From positions 1 to 32,088 of the forward strand of contig JANYLM010000118.1 of NCBI GenBank assembly GCA_025357835.1: DNA of 32,088 bases, in the 5' to 3' direction. Both the position numbers and the translations under genes were made by a program. Positions 1-8,852 of this stretch are shown here, one piece after another. The notes under the pieces were generated by a model. The model made no database searches. It was not told the DNA's origin and worked only from the letters and a program-made list of their open reading frames with translations. Numbering within the stretch: the stretch's first letter is position 1; each line of letters starts with the position of its first letter. Source of the DNA: Gammaproteobacteria bacterium. Its GTDB lineage: Bacteria; Pseudomonadota; Gammaproteobacteria; Steroidobacterales; Steroidobacteraceae.

Positions 1-2
1 GC

Positions 3-2825
3 ATCTTGCCGCCGCTGGTCATCAAGTACTCGGCATCCAGCATTCCCATCATCCAACTCGGGCTGTCGAGTCCAACCATGACCGAGCAGGCGGTGTTCGA
101 TGCCGCCGTGAATTTCCTGCGTCCGCGGCTGGTCACCATCCCTGGAGTCGCCGTACCCTGGCCCTTCGGCGGAAAGCAGCGCGTGATATCCGTCGACCTC
201 GACACCAACGCATTGCTGGCCAAGGGCCTGACCGCCGCCGACGTGGTCAATGCGGTGAACACACAAAATCTGGTGCTTCCGTCCGGTACCGCCAAGCTAG
301 GGGCGACGGAGTACGTGCTCGCCACCAATGGCTCTCCGGATAGCATCGCGGGGCTCAACAATATTCCGCTGCGAACCCGAAACGGCGCGACAACTTATCT
401 TTCGGAAGTGGCGCATGTGCGCGACGGGTTCTCGCCACAGACCAATATCGTGCGCCAGAACGGCGAACGCGGCGTTCTGGTTTCCATCATCAAAAATGGC
501 GGTTCCTCCACGCTGGATATTGTCAGCACGCTGCTGGCGCTATTGCCCGGGGTCGAGGAGCTTCTGCCCAAGGACCTGAAGATTACGCCGCTGTTCGACC
601 AGTCTAGCTTCGTTCGAGCCGCCATCAGCGGGGTGGTGCGTGAGGCGTTGATCGCTGCCTGTCTGACGGCCATGCTCATTCTGGTGTTTCTGGGTAATTG
701 GCGTAGTACCTGCATTATCGCGGTGTCGATTCCCCTGTCCATCCTGTCCTCGATCATTGCTCTGAACGCCTTGGGTGAGACGCTGAATATCATGACCCTG
801 GGCGGCCTGGCGCTGGCGGTGGGCATCCTGGTCGACGACGCCACTGTGACCATCGAGAACATCGAGCGGCATCTGCATATGGGTTCGGATTTGCACAAGG
901 CCATTCTGGAGGGTGCAGGGGAAATCGCCGTTCCCGCCTTGGTCTCCACCCTGTGTATTTGCATCGTGTTCGTGCCCATGTTCTTTCTCACGGGGGTGGC
1001 GCGGTACTTGTTCGCCCCTCTGGCGGAGGCCGTGGTGTTCGCGATGCTGGCGTCGTATGTCCTGTCGCGCACTCTGGTGCCTACTCTAGTGATGTTGCTG
1101 ATGGAACATTCGCCGGCGGACGGCGGTGCCCGACCCAGTATGCTGCAGCGTACGTACCGCGCGTTCAATGCGCGCTTCGAGAAGCTGCGCGGCGGCTATG
1201 CCATCGTTTTGGCGGAAGCACTCGAACACCGACGCCTATTCGCGGCGGTTTTCTTGGGTTTTTGCGTGCTGTCCTGCTGTTTGGTGTTCATCCTGGGTCG
1301 GGACTTCTTCCCCAGCGTGGACGGCGGCCAAATTCGCCTGCACATGCGGCTGCCCACCGGCACACGCATCGAAGAAACGGCGCGGGTGGCCGATGAGGTG
1401 GAAGGCGTCATTCGTACCCTGGTGCCGGTCCGTGAGCTCGGTACGGTGCTCGATAATCTGGGGGTAGCGATCAGCGGCATCAACAAAACCTACAGCAATG
1501 CCGGCACCTTCGGCAGCCACGACGGGGAAATTCAGGTGTCGCTCAATGCCGGGCACCGCCCGACGGAGCGCTATGTGGAGCAAATGCGCCGCGAACTGCC
1601 GCGCCGGTTCCCCGCTGTGGAGTTCTTCTTCCAGCCGGCCGATATGGTGACGCAGATTCTGAATTTTGGGCTGCCCGCCGCGATCGACGTCAAAGTTACG
1701 GGCGCCAACTTGCACGCCGATTATGGCATCGCCGTGAAGCTCATGAAGCAGATAGAGATGATTCCGGGCACTGTGGATACACATATTCACCAGCGCCTCG
1801 ATCAGCCCACGCTGTCGCTGAATATGGATCGCACTCAGCTGCAGCAGGTGGGCCTGAGCCCCAATGACCTGACTTCCGATCTGCTGGTGTCCACGGCCGG
1901 CACCAGCCAAACCGCGCCGGCCTTCTGGCTGAGTCCCACGAACGGCGTGGTGTACAACCTGACCGTGCAATCACCGCAGTATGCGCTGGATAGCCTGGAC
2001 GCGCTGCTGCGCACGCCGGTGCGTGCGGCCGCGGCCGGCGGCGCCGCCACGCCGCAGTTGCTGAGCAATCTCGTCGGCGTGGCGCCGGCCGTTCAGGAAG
2101 CGGTCGACTCGCGCTATAACCTGGTGCCCACGATAGATATATTCGCTGCTGCGCAGGGTCGGGATATGGGCGGCATTTCCGCCGATATAACGCGCTTGGT
2201 GGCTGAGTTGCGTCCCCACTTGCCGCGCGGCGTGAGCGTCGGGATCTTCGGCCAGACTCAGACTATGAAAACCTCGTTCGTCGAGTTGGGCGTGGGACTG
2301 GTGATGGCCATCGTGATGGTGTACTTGCTGATCGTCGTCAATTTCCAATCCTGGGCCGACGCCTTCATCATCATCACCGCATTGCCCGCGGCATTGGCGG
2401 GAATCTGCTGGATGCTGTTTCTGACCGGCACTACCTTGAGCGTACCCGCGCTGACGGGCGCAATCATGACCATGGGCGTCGCCACCGCCAACAGCATTCT
2501 GGTCGTTTCCTTCGCGAGGCAGCGCATGGGCGAGGGGCTGGAGCCCGTGAAGGCGGCGCTTGACGCGGGGGCGACGCGCATACGCCCCGTCTTGATGACG
2601 GCCTTGGCGATGATCATCGGTATGATTCCCATGGCGCTGGGTTGGGGCGAAGGGGCCGAGCAAAACGCCCCTTTGGGCCGCGCGGTGATAGGCGGATTGC
2701 TGTTCGCCACGGTCTCCACATTGTTCTTCGTGCCGGTGATATTCGCCGGCACCCATCGACGCCTCGAACGACGCAGGGACCGCCGTCTGTCCGCGGCATC
2801 CACGGCTGTCGAAGGAAGTACCTGA
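3..2825 (+). CDS. RND efflux permease, 5' end missing
   Basis: Inner-membrane proton-driven efflux pump of the AcrB/HAE-like RND family, exporting small molecules through an adaptor and an outer-membrane channel. The reading frame is open from the window edge, so the true start lies upstream. An Asp-Asp pair in the TM4 motif (ILVDDATVTIENI, visible residues about 275-287) matches AcrB D407/D408, which implies that roughly 130 N-terminal residues are missing. Hydrophobic clusters follow at about 210-370, 410-430 and 760-920, with two large periplasmic loops, as in the family. The TM10 motif reads GVATANSILVV; the lysine equivalent to AcrB K940 appears to be alanine (visible residue about 828). 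The adaptor gene starts 1 nt after the stop, so the genes form an operon. The family is certain; the substrate cannot be told. Confidence 0.93.
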   Translation: MLPPLVIKYSASSIPIIQLGLSSPTMTEQAVFDAAVNFLRPRLVTIPGVAVPWPFGGKQRVISVDLDTNALLAKGLTAADVVNAVNTQNLVLPSGTAKLGATEYVLATNGSPDSIAGLNNIPLRTRNGATTYLSEVAHVRDGFSPQTNIVRQNGERGVLVSIIKNGGSSTLDIVSTLLALLPGVEELLPKDLKITPLFDQSSFVRAAISGVVREALIAACLTAMLILVFLGNWRSTCIIAVSIPLSILSSIIALNALGETLNIMTLGGLALAVGILVDDATVTIENIERHLHMGSDLHKAILEGAGEIAVPALVSTLCICIVFVPMFFLTGVARYLFAPLAEAVVFAMLASYVLSRTLVPTLVMLLMEHSPADGGARPSMLQRTYRAFNARFEKLRGGYAIVLAEALEHRRLFAAVFLGFCVLSCCLVFILGRDFFPSVDGGQIRLHMRLPTGTRIEETARVADEVEGVIRTLVPVRELGTVLDNLGVAISGINKTYSNAGTFGSHDGEIQVSLNAGHRPTERYVEQMRRELPRRFPAVEFFFQPADMVTQILNFGLPAAIDVKVTGANLHADYGIAVKLMKQIEMIPGTVDTHIHQRLDQPTLSLNMDRTQLQQVGLSPNDLTSDLLVSTAGTSQTAPAFWLSPTNGVVYNLTVQSPQYALDSLDALLRTPVRAAAAGGAATPQLLSNLVGVAPAVQEAVDSRYNLVPTIDIFAAAQGRDMGGISADITRLVAELRPHLPRGVSVGIFGQTQTMKTSFVELGVGLVMAIVMVYLLIVVNFQSWADAFIIITALPAALAGICWMLFLTGTTLSVPALTGAIMTMGVATANSILVVSFARQRMGEGLEPVKAALDAGATRIRPVLMTALAMIIGMIPMALGWGEGAEQNAPLGRAVIGGLLFATVSTLFFVPVIFAGTHRRLERRRDRRLSAASTAVEGST

Positions 2826-2826
2826 T

Positions 2827-3990
2827 ATGTCCGATACTGAAATCTCCGCGGTGCTCAGGCGCGCCAAGTTCATAGTCGGCGGCATCGTCGGCGCCCTGCT
2901 GACCGGCGCCGTCATCGTGCTGGTACTGCGCAGCTTTCAAGCCGATGCCTTGGAGACGTCGACGGCATTGCACGCCAGACGCTATGTGACGACCATCATG
3001 CCCGCGGCGGCCGGTGCCGGGCAGCCGCTGACATTGCCGGGAACGCTGCTGGGGGTCCTCGAATCGACGTTGTATGCACGCAGCAACGGCTACGTCCTGC
3101 GTCGAGTGAAGGACATCGGCAGTTCGGTGAAAAAAGGCGAACTACTGGCCGAGATCACTGCGCCCGAGATCGATCAGGAGCTCTCCCAGGCCGTTTCGTC
3201 GCGCGCGCAAGCGGCGGCCGGCGCCGAGTTGGCGAAGAGTACAGCCGATCGTTGGCAGGCCCTGCAGCAAAAGGACGCAGTGACTCAGCAGGACCTCGAC
3301 GAACGCCTCGGTGCTTACCATCAAGCGGCCGCAAATCTTGCCGCCGCGGATGCCAATGTACGCCGCCTGCAAAAGCTGCAGGGGTTCAACCAGGTAGTGG
3401 CGCCGTTCGAGGGCGTGGTGACTCGGCGCAATGTCGATGTGGGCGACCTTGTCAACGCCGGCAACGGCGGAACGGGGCAGGCGCTGTTCGCCATCGCGCA
3501 GGTTGACCCGCTGCGTCTGTACGCCTATGTGCCCCAGGCGTATGCCCGTCAGATCAAGATAGGCGCCGTGGCGACCGTCACTCTGGCCGAACGGGCGGGC
3601 GAGCAGTATCTGGGCAGCGTCGCGCGCACCGCGGGGGCTATCGATGCGACCACCCGCACCATGCAAGTCGAAATACGGGTGCCCAACCCGACGGGTGCAT
3701 TGATCGCCGGTTCCTACGTGCAAGTGACTCTGCTCATCAATGCCGATACTGAAGCTTTGCTGGTCCCCACCAATGTGCTGTTGTTTCGGCCCGAGGGCAC
3801 CCGCGTCGCATTAGTTGACTCGGATGGCAGGGTGCATTTGACTACGGTGAAATTGGGCACGGATTTCGGCACCGACGTGGAGGTGTTGAGCGGCCTGAAG
3901 GCCAGCGATCGGATGGTGTTGAATCCGGCTGATTCGCTTGCCGACGGCGATATGGTGACGCTGCCCGCGCAGCAAGCTAGGGCGCGATAG
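2827..3990 (+). CDS. RND efflux periplasmic adaptor (membrane fusion protein)
   Basis: 387-residue HlyD/AcrA-type adaptor that links the upstream permease to the outer-membrane channel. It has one N-terminal membrane anchor (about residues 14-36) and a lipoyl/barrel-sandwich half (about 75-115, containing ARSNGYV and VKKGELLAEI). A helical hairpin rich in Ala/Gln follows (about 115-180), then the returning lipoyl half (APFEGVVTRRNVDVGDLV) and a beta-barrel/membrane-proximal region to the C-terminus. The start is one base after the permease stop, with GGAAG about 10 nt upstream, so translation is probably coupled. The N-terminus has no lipobox cysteine, so it is anchored by a membrane helix and not by lipid. 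Confidence 0.93.
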   Translation: MSDTEISAVLRRAKFIVGGIVGALLTGAVIVLVLRSFQADALETSTALHARRYVTTIMPAAAGAGQPLTLPGTLLGVLESTLYARSNGYVLRRVKDIGSSVKKGELLAEITAPEIDQELSQAVSSRAQAAAGAELAKSTADRWQALQQKDAVTQQDLDERLGAYHQAAANLAAADANVRRLQKLQGFNQVVAPFEGVVTRRNVDVGDLVNAGNGGTGQALFAIAQVDPLRLYAYVPQAYARQIKIGAVATVTLAERAGEQYLGSVARTAGAIDATTRTMQVEIRVPNPTGALIAGSYVQVTLLINADTEALLVPTNVLLFRPEGTRVALVDSDGRVHLTTVKLGTDFGTDVEVLSGLKASDRMVLNPADSLADGDMVTLPAQQARAR

Positions 3991-4052
3991 AGATGCGGAG
4001 CCTCGAACCGCGCAAGATCTCCTGGCGGGCCGAGATATTGCGGCGAGCCAAC

Positions 4053-5546
4053 ATGCAGCGACGAGGCGATACGTCTTGGTGGCTCATTCCGCCGTGGTTA
4101 GCAAGTATCGCCCTGGTAACGGGTTGCGCCGTCGGTCCGGATTACCACAAGCCGCAGGCGGAGGTGCCGCCCGCTTGGCAGCCCGATGCCCCGTGGCGTG
4201 AGGCGGCTCCCAATGACGCGGCCTTGAAGGGCGATTGGTGGAAGCTGTTCCAGGACGATGCCTTAAATTCGCTGGTAGAACGCGCGCTGGCCGGGAACCA
4301 GAATTTGCGCGTCGCCGCCGCCCGGCTCGATCAGGCGCACGCGCAGGTTACGGTCGCGCGCTCGGCTTTATTCCCTGGGGTGGGTGTCTCCGCCGCCGTG
4401 GCCCGTGGCAAGACCTCGGCCAATCGCCCTCGCGGCTCGTATTCAGTACCGAATCAGTCCACCGTGCAAAATAACTTCGAGATCGGTCCGACCGTGAATT
4501 ACGAGGCCAACCTGTTCGGCCGTGTGCGCCGCGAGATCGAGGGCGCGCGTGCCTCCGCGCAGCAGGCGGAGGCGGCTTTCGTCAATACCCGCTTGATATT
4601 GACGGCGCAACTCGCGACGGACTATTTCGCATTGCGGGAAATCGACGCCGAAATCGCGGTGGTGCGCCGTAGTTTGGACTTGCAGCGCGACGCACTGAGG
4701 TTCATCGCATCGAGACATGATCTTGGATTCGCGACGGGTCTGGAGTTGGCGCAGCAAACGGCCTTGGTAGATGCCGGCGCCACCCAGCTCGAACTGCTGG
4801 ACAACCAAAGGGCCCAGTTCCAGCACGCCATCGCCACTCTGGTCGGCACGCCGGCACCGAGTTTTGCAATACCTGCGGTACTGTCGAGTGCGCCACTGCC
4901 GGCCATACCCGTGGGATTGCCCGCGGATTTATTGCAGCGTCGTCCTGACGTCGCGTCGGCGGAGCGGTCCATGGCCGCCGCCAATGCGCGCATCGGTGTG
5001 GCGCGCGCCGCTTACTACCCAAGCATCCAGTTGGGCTCAACCTTTGGCGGACCGAATGCGGGCTGGCAGAGCAATGCGTTGGCGACGCTATTCGAGGCGC
5101 CAAGCCGGCTATGGTCGCTCGGACTGTCCGCCTCCCAGACGCTCCTCGACGCCGGAAAAACCCGAGCAAACGTGCGTATCGCGAATGCGGACTACGACGC
5201 GGCCGTGGCTGCCTACCGACAGACGGTGCTGACCGCCATGGAGGAGGTGGAGAACGGAATTACGGGCCTGGCCTCGCTTGATCGTGCCGTGACCCAGGCT
5301 GACGCCGGCGCACACAGTGCTCAAGCCGCGTTCGATATCGCCACCGAACGGTACAAGGGCGGCGTGGATACTTATTTGGAAATGATCACGGCGCAGCAGG
5401 TTCTGCTCGGCAATCAGCGGCAGGCCGTGCAAGTGCGAGGCCAACAGTTCGCCACGGCGGTCTACTTGGTCAAGGCGCTGGGCGGGGGCTGGAGCGAGGA
5501 CTCGAACGCGACGGCCCGTGGGGCGCGGCGCGGCAGCGCCGAGTAA
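4053..5546 (+). CDS. Outer-membrane efflux lipoprotein, OprM/NodT family
   Basis: Outer-membrane channel of the tripartite efflux pump, 497 residues from the chosen start. A lipoprotein signal ends in VTGC (Cys about 25) followed by AVGPDYHKP, the typical mature start of OprM/NodT proteins. Two repeated outer-membrane-efflux domains follow (about 70-260 and 280-470), including the LPADLLQRRPDVASAE segment that marks the second repeat. An in-frame ATG at 3993 would add 20 Arg-rich residues before the signal peptide. I prefer 4053 because it gives a normal-length lipoprotein signal, but neither start has a strong ribosome binding site. It is the third gene of the efflux operon and converges with the minus-strand EAL gene, leaving only 13 bp between their ends. 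Confidence 0.92.
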   Translation: MQRRGDTSWWLIPPWLASIALVTGCAVGPDYHKPQAEVPPAWQPDAPWREAAPNDAALKGDWWKLFQDDALNSLVERALAGNQNLRVAAARLDQAHAQVTVARSALFPGVGVSAAVARGKTSANRPRGSYSVPNQSTVQNNFEIGPTVNYEANLFGRVRREIEGARASAQQAEAAFVNTRLILTAQLATDYFALREIDAEIAVVRRSLDLQRDALRFIASRHDLGFATGLELAQQTALVDAGATQLELLDNQRAQFQHAIATLVGTPAPSFAIPAVLSSAPLPAIPVGLPADLLQRRPDVASAERSMAAANARIGVARAAYYPSIQLGSTFGGPNAGWQSNALATLFEAPSRLWSLGLSASQTLLDAGKTRANVRIANADYDAAVAAYRQTVLTAMEEVENGITGLASLDRAVTQADAGAHSAQAAFDIATERYKGGVDTYLEMITAQQVLLGNQRQAVQVRGQQFATAVYLVKALGGGWSEDSNATARGARRGSAE

Positions 5547-5559
5547 AGGCAGTCGCAGC

Positions 5560-7050
5560 CTAAGCGCGCGCCGGCTTGCTCAAGGACTCGATAGCCACCG
5601 GCGGCGACATGGAATTCGACTGCACGAAGTCCACGCCCAGCGCCGTCAGCCATTCCTGTTCTGCGGCGGTTTCGGTGCGTTTGGCCACGGTGTGCATGCC
5701 GAGTACCCGGGCCATTTGCACGACGGCAGTAATGGCTGCTTGCGACAACTTGTCGCTGCGCATTTTTGCCGTAATTTCGGGGGCCAGCTTGACGTAATGC
5801 ACTCCCGGCAGGCGCAGCAAGGCAAAACACTCCGTTTTCAGCGCAAAGTCGTCGAGCACCAACGGGCAGCCGAGACGATGCAGAGCGGCGGCGACCTCGG
5901 CCATTTTGTCGGCGAGCTTGACCGCTGTCGCCGTGTCGATTTCAAAGGCGATCATTCCTTTCGGCAGGGACGATTTTGCCAAGCACAGTCCGACGAACTT
6001 GATGAAGTGCTCGTCGTGCAGCGCCGTGGTCGTAAGATTGACGGAAAACATCACCGCGGTGGATTTCCAGATTTCCGGATGATGAACCAGGAAACCGATG
6101 AGCTCGGTTACCACACGACGATCTATCATGGAGCCGAGACCGTTTTCCACTGCGGCTTTCAACATAGCCTGCGGGGCCGCGTTTGGCGCAACATCGGACT
6201 TGGATCGCAGCAACACCTCGTAACGCTTGAGTTGGCTGCCCTTGGTCAATGGCACCAGGCGTTGTACATGCAGCGCAATGGGGCTGCGGCGTAAGGCGGC
6301 ATGCAGCCGATCGATTTCGGGCGTCACGCCCCCCGGCATGCGCTGCGCCGAGCTTGCGGGCGAAGAGCCTGCGTTGGCCGCGGTCGGAGTAGACGGCCGA
6401 GGTGCGGCGCCGCCGGCTGCTGCCGGCGGGGTGCGCGCGGCAACGGGTGGCGAAATACGCGCGGCAAGCGGTGGCGGGACGCGCGCCGCCGTCGCGGTGG
6501 GCGCCGGCGAGTCAGCGACCAGAGTCAATGGTGTCGGCGCCGCAGATTTTGCAGGTGTCGTCGGCGAGCCCGCGCTGTCCGGGCGCATGGTGGCGAAATC
6601 GGCGAGAACCCGCTGCAGCTTCGGCGTCATCACCTTGAGCGCGCCGCGGGCGTCTTGTTTGACCACCCTAGCGTCCATGACCAGCATGATGACGCCGACC
6701 ATGGCACGCCCACCGTTGACGGCACGCAGCAGCACGGCGGAACGCGAGTCCCCCAGATCGTGTACCAGCACGGGCGGGCTGCCCGTGTCGGAGAACGCCT
6801 CGACCGCTTCGCGGACGGCGTTATGCTCGTCAGGACCCATGGAGCTTTCGCTCAACCACAGCACATCGCCGTGTTCGTCATGCAGAGATACGGCGTGGGC
6901 GCGTGCGGGCTCGACGGCCGCGCGAACTTTCTGGCAGACGGCATCGAAATCGACGAGCGGACTGTCTGTCGCGCTGAAGGGGTTGCCGTGCTCCATAGAT
7001 CCGCTGCTCAGGATTTGAGTATGTATATGTACCTTACGAGCATCCTCCAT
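5560..7050 (-). CDS. GAF-like/EAL-domain protein, probably degenerate
   Basis: About 496 residues. The N-terminal part (about 20-155) looks like a GAF/roadblock-type sensor fold. A Pro/Ala-rich linker (about 165-240) follows, then a C-terminal EAL (cyclic-di-GMP phosphodiesterase) domain. EAL landmarks: YEVLLR in place of YEALLR, FSVNLT (Asn kept), FEID (first Glu kept, loop-6 Glu lost), DDFALK in place of DDFGTG (Asp-Asp kept), YVKL (Lys kept), RTET (Glu kept), FVQSN (Gln kept). Metal ligands are largely present, but loop 6 and its stabilising glutamate are altered, so activity is doubtful. A longer frame reaches 7155 but would overlap yhhQ. ATG 7050 has GAAGAG about 9 nt upstream; ATG 6996 is another candidate. 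Confidence 0.8.
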   Translation of the reverse strand: MEDARKVHIHTQILSSGSMEHGNPFSATDSPLVDFDAVCQKVRAAVEPARAHAVSLHDEHGDVLWLSESSMGPDEHNAVREAVEAFSDTGSPPVLVHDLGDSRSAVLLRAVNGGRAMVGVIMLVMDARVVKQDARGALKVMTPKLQRVLADFATMRPDSAGSPTTPAKSAAPTPLTLVADSPAPTATAARVPPPLAARISPPVAARTPPAAAGGAAPRPSTPTAANAGSSPASSAQRMPGGVTPEIDRLHAALRRSPIALHVQRLVPLTKGSQLKRYEVLLRSKSDVAPNAAPQAMLKAAVENGLGSMIDRRVVTELIGFLVHHPEIWKSTAVMFSVNLTTTALHDEHFIKFVGLCLAKSSLPKGMIAFEIDTATAVKLADKMAEVAAALHRLGCPLVLDDFALKTECFALLRLPGVHYVKLAPEITAKMRSDKLSQAAITAVVQMARVLGMHTVAKRTETAAEQEWLTALGVDFVQSNSMSPPVAIESLSKPARA

Positions 7051-7141
7051 GGTGTGATGCTCTTCGCCAAAATGCGCCATGAGGGATTCCGTGTGACATA
7101 TCATCGGAATCGTCATGCGCTTGCGGCTACACTCACCCACC

Positions 7142-7852
7142 ATGACCAAGCCCACGCATACTCGTCAATACCGCTACTACGATTTTGTGATGGCGGCCTA
7201 TGTCTGTGTTTTGCTGTGTTCGAATTTGATCGGGCCGGCCAAAGAGACCTCGATCGAGGTGCCGGTATTCGGCACTATTACTTTTCTCGCCGGCGTGCTG
7301 TTTTTTCCGATTTCTTACATATTCGGCGACATATTGACCGAAGTGTACGGATACGGACGCGATCGGCGCGTCGTTTGGGCAGGTTTCGGCGCCTTAGGCT
7401 TTGCCTCCGTCATGGCGGCGGTGGTGGTTCACTTGCCGCCCTCGGCCATGTCGCGCGCCAACCAAGCATCGGTGGAAGCGATTTTCGGCAACACACCGCG
7501 AATCGTCGCGGCGTCGATCGCCGCATTTCTATGTGGAACCTTCGTGAACAGCTACGTGCTCGCCAAGATGAAAATTTGGACTCAGGGACGTTGGCTATGG
7601 ACTCGCATCGTGGGCTCGACCTTGTGCGGCGAGTTGGTTGACTCGGTAATTTTCTATTTCGTGGCCTTCTACGGCCGTATGCCGCCATCCCACCTGGTGG
7701 CCATCATGTTCACTCAGTACGCACTCAAGAGCGGTTGGGAAATAATCGCGACGCCGGTCACCTACCGCATCGTGTCGTTCTTAAAAAGGGCCGAGAACGA
7801 GGATTACTACGACACGGATACCAATTTCACGCCGTTCTCGCTGCAGACCTGA
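7142..7852 (+). CDS. yhhQ: Queuosine precursor transporter YhhQ
   Basis: 236-residue polytopic inner-membrane protein of the YhhQ/VUT_1 (formerly DUF165) family, which imports queuosine precursors such as preQ0/preQ1 for tRNA modification. The signature FPISYIFGDILTEVYGYGR lies at about residues 56-74, and GTFVNSYVLAKMK plus the GELVDSVIF helix follow, as in the family. About six membrane segments are visible. An upstream in-frame ATG at 7115 exists, but ATG 7142 begins directly before the conserved RQYRYYDFVMAAYV helix. It is divergent from the EAL gene. I see no preQ1 riboswitch in the 90 bp upstream. Confidence 0.93.
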   Translation: MTKPTHTRQYRYYDFVMAAYVCVLLCSNLIGPAKETSIEVPVFGTITFLAGVLFFPISYIFGDILTEVYGYGRDRRVVWAGFGALGFASVMAAVVVHLPPSAMSRANQASVEAIFGNTPRIVAASIAAFLCGTFVNSYVLAKMKIWTQGRWLWTRIVGSTLCGELVDSVIFYFVAFYGRMPPSHLVAIMFTQYALKSGWEIIATPVTYRIVSFLKRAENEDYYDTDTNFTPFSLQT

Positions 7853-7865
7853 GGTCTGAATTCAG
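7844..7865 (+). repeat. Inverted repeats enclosing the yhhQ stop codon
   Basis: CAGACC (7844-7849) and GGTCTG (7853-7858) form a perfect 6-bp stem whose 3-nt loop is the yhhQ stop codon TGA. The overlapping palindrome CTGAATTCAG (7856-7865) can form an alternative pairing. No T-tract follows, so it is at best a weak terminator or an mRNA 3'-end structure. Confidence 0.4.
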
Positions 7866-7984
7866 CGCGCGTTCGCCATCTTTTGCCTTAAATCGAGCCG
7901 AGAAGCGCCCGAATCCAGGGCCGTAATAGCTCCCATGAGGCGACGGTCGTCGTCTCTTGGCGAACCTTAAGCTGAGGAGCTGTT

Positions 7985-8761
7985 ATGAATACTGTACTTT
8001 CCAGGACCGTGGGAACGATTGGACTATTGGGTATGAGCGCGGTGGCTTTAGGCAGCGAGCCCAAACCGGCGGCACCGCAGGAACCGGTAGGATTTGTGAC
8101 GGGCGGGGTGATCGGCGGATTTGCCGCCGGGCCGGTAGGCGCGGTTATCGGCGCCGGACTCGGTACCTGGCTGGGAAACCGCGTGCATCGCGCGGGTGAT
8201 GCCGCCAAGGCGGATGCGACCGTTGCTGCTTTGCAGACCGATAAGGCCGCCTTGCAGGGGGAGAAATCGGCGTTGCTGGGCGATAAGCAGGCGCTGACCG
8301 AGACCAACCGCAGTTTGACGGCGAGGCTCGATGATCTGACTCACAAAGTAGAAACGGCGCAAAACGCCAAGACGGACGGCAGTGAAGTTCTCGATGGACT
8401 ACAGGGCGACATACTGTTTCGAACCGGCAGCGCCGAGATCACGCCTGAAATCGCCCATCAGATTCAAGTGCTGGCACAGGCGGTGGCCAAGTCTCCCGAG
8501 CTCAAAGTCCGGGTGGACGGGTACGCCGATCCGCGCGGTACGGCGGATACCAATTTGAAGCTCTCGGAGGCCCGGGCTAACGCCGTGCGCGACCTGTTTC
8601 TTGCCGCGGGGATCGATGACGAAGTGCTCGAGGTCAATGCCTACGGTAAGAGTCAGAGTGTCGCGGCCGACAACGATGGCTATGCCCTGGAGCGTCGGGT
8701 TCGCTTAACGCTGCAAGCGCAGGGCGGAGCGGCGATTGCTCAGGTGGGTCAGAACCAGTGA
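7985..8761 (+). CDS. Glycine-zipper OmpA-family envelope protein
   Basis: 258 residues. The N-terminal signal or anchor (about 1-23) is followed by a Gly-rich zipper (about 37-62: GGVIGGFAAGPVGAVIGAGLG). A coiled coil rich in Ala/Lys/Leu/Thr (about 70-122) leads to a C-terminal OmpA peptidoglycan-binding domain (about 135-250). In that domain DILFRTGSAEITPE, VDGYADPRGTADTN and LSEARANAVRDLF match the family core, including the Asp and Arg used to bind diaminopimelate. The protein probably sits in the periplasm or membrane and tethers the envelope to the cell wall. The same zipper, coiled coil and OmpA order occurs in sortase-associated PdsO-like proteins, but no sortase is seen here. The start is supported by GAGGAG (7974-7979). 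Confidence 0.88.
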   Translation: MNTVLSRTVGTIGLLGMSAVALGSEPKPAAPQEPVGFVTGGVIGGFAAGPVGAVIGAGLGTWLGNRVHRAGDAAKADATVAALQTDKAALQGEKSALLGDKQALTETNRSLTARLDDLTHKVETAQNAKTDGSEVLDGLQGDILFRTGSAEITPEIAHQIQVLAQAVAKSPELKVRVDGYADPRGTADTNLKLSEARANAVRDLFLAAGIDDEVLEVNAYGKSQSVAADNDGYALERRVRLTLQAQGGAAIAQVGQNQ

Positions 8762-8786
8762 TTCGGCGAGAACGGGTGAGGGTATC

Positions 8787-8815
8787 GCGGCTCGGAGCGC
8801 CTTGCTCCGGGCCGC
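8787..8815 (+). terminator. Strong hairpin after the OmpA-family gene
   Basis: A 12-bp stem (8787-8798 with 8804-8815, one G-T wobble) with a GCCTT loop starts 26 bp after the stop codon. It is followed by ACTTGTTT, a weak T-rich run. It probably acts as an intrinsic terminator for the OmpA-family gene. The same T-rich stretch could be the -35 of the cupin gene. Confidence 0.6.
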
Positions 8816-8817
8816 AC

Positions 8818-8847
8818 TTGTTTCCGGCCGCTTCCGCGGCCTACGAT
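8818..8847 (+). promoter_or_regulatory. Possible promoter of the cupin gene
   Basis: TTGTTT (8818-8823) and TACGAT (8842-8847) are separated by 18 bp and resemble -35 and -10 boxes. Transcription would begin at about 8853-8855, at or next to the ATG, so the transcript would be leaderless or nearly so. This rests on motif reading alone. Confidence 0.35.
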
Positions 8848-8852
8848 AGGGG

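Noticed and set aside
1971-2915. Long minus-strand open frame (314 codons) opposite the RND permease gene
   Set aside because: His/Gln/Arg-rich, no known domain; it mirrors codon bias of the intact efflux genes on the plus strand.
7051-7141. Possible preQ1 riboswitch before yhhQ
   Set aside because: The conserved preQ1 aptamer pattern with its A-rich tail and short pseudoknot is not visible.
6301-7641. Long plus-strand open frame (446 codons) opposite the EAL gene and crossing yhhQ
   Set aside because: Composition is Arg/Gly/His-rich and it overlaps two recognised genes; no family resemblance.
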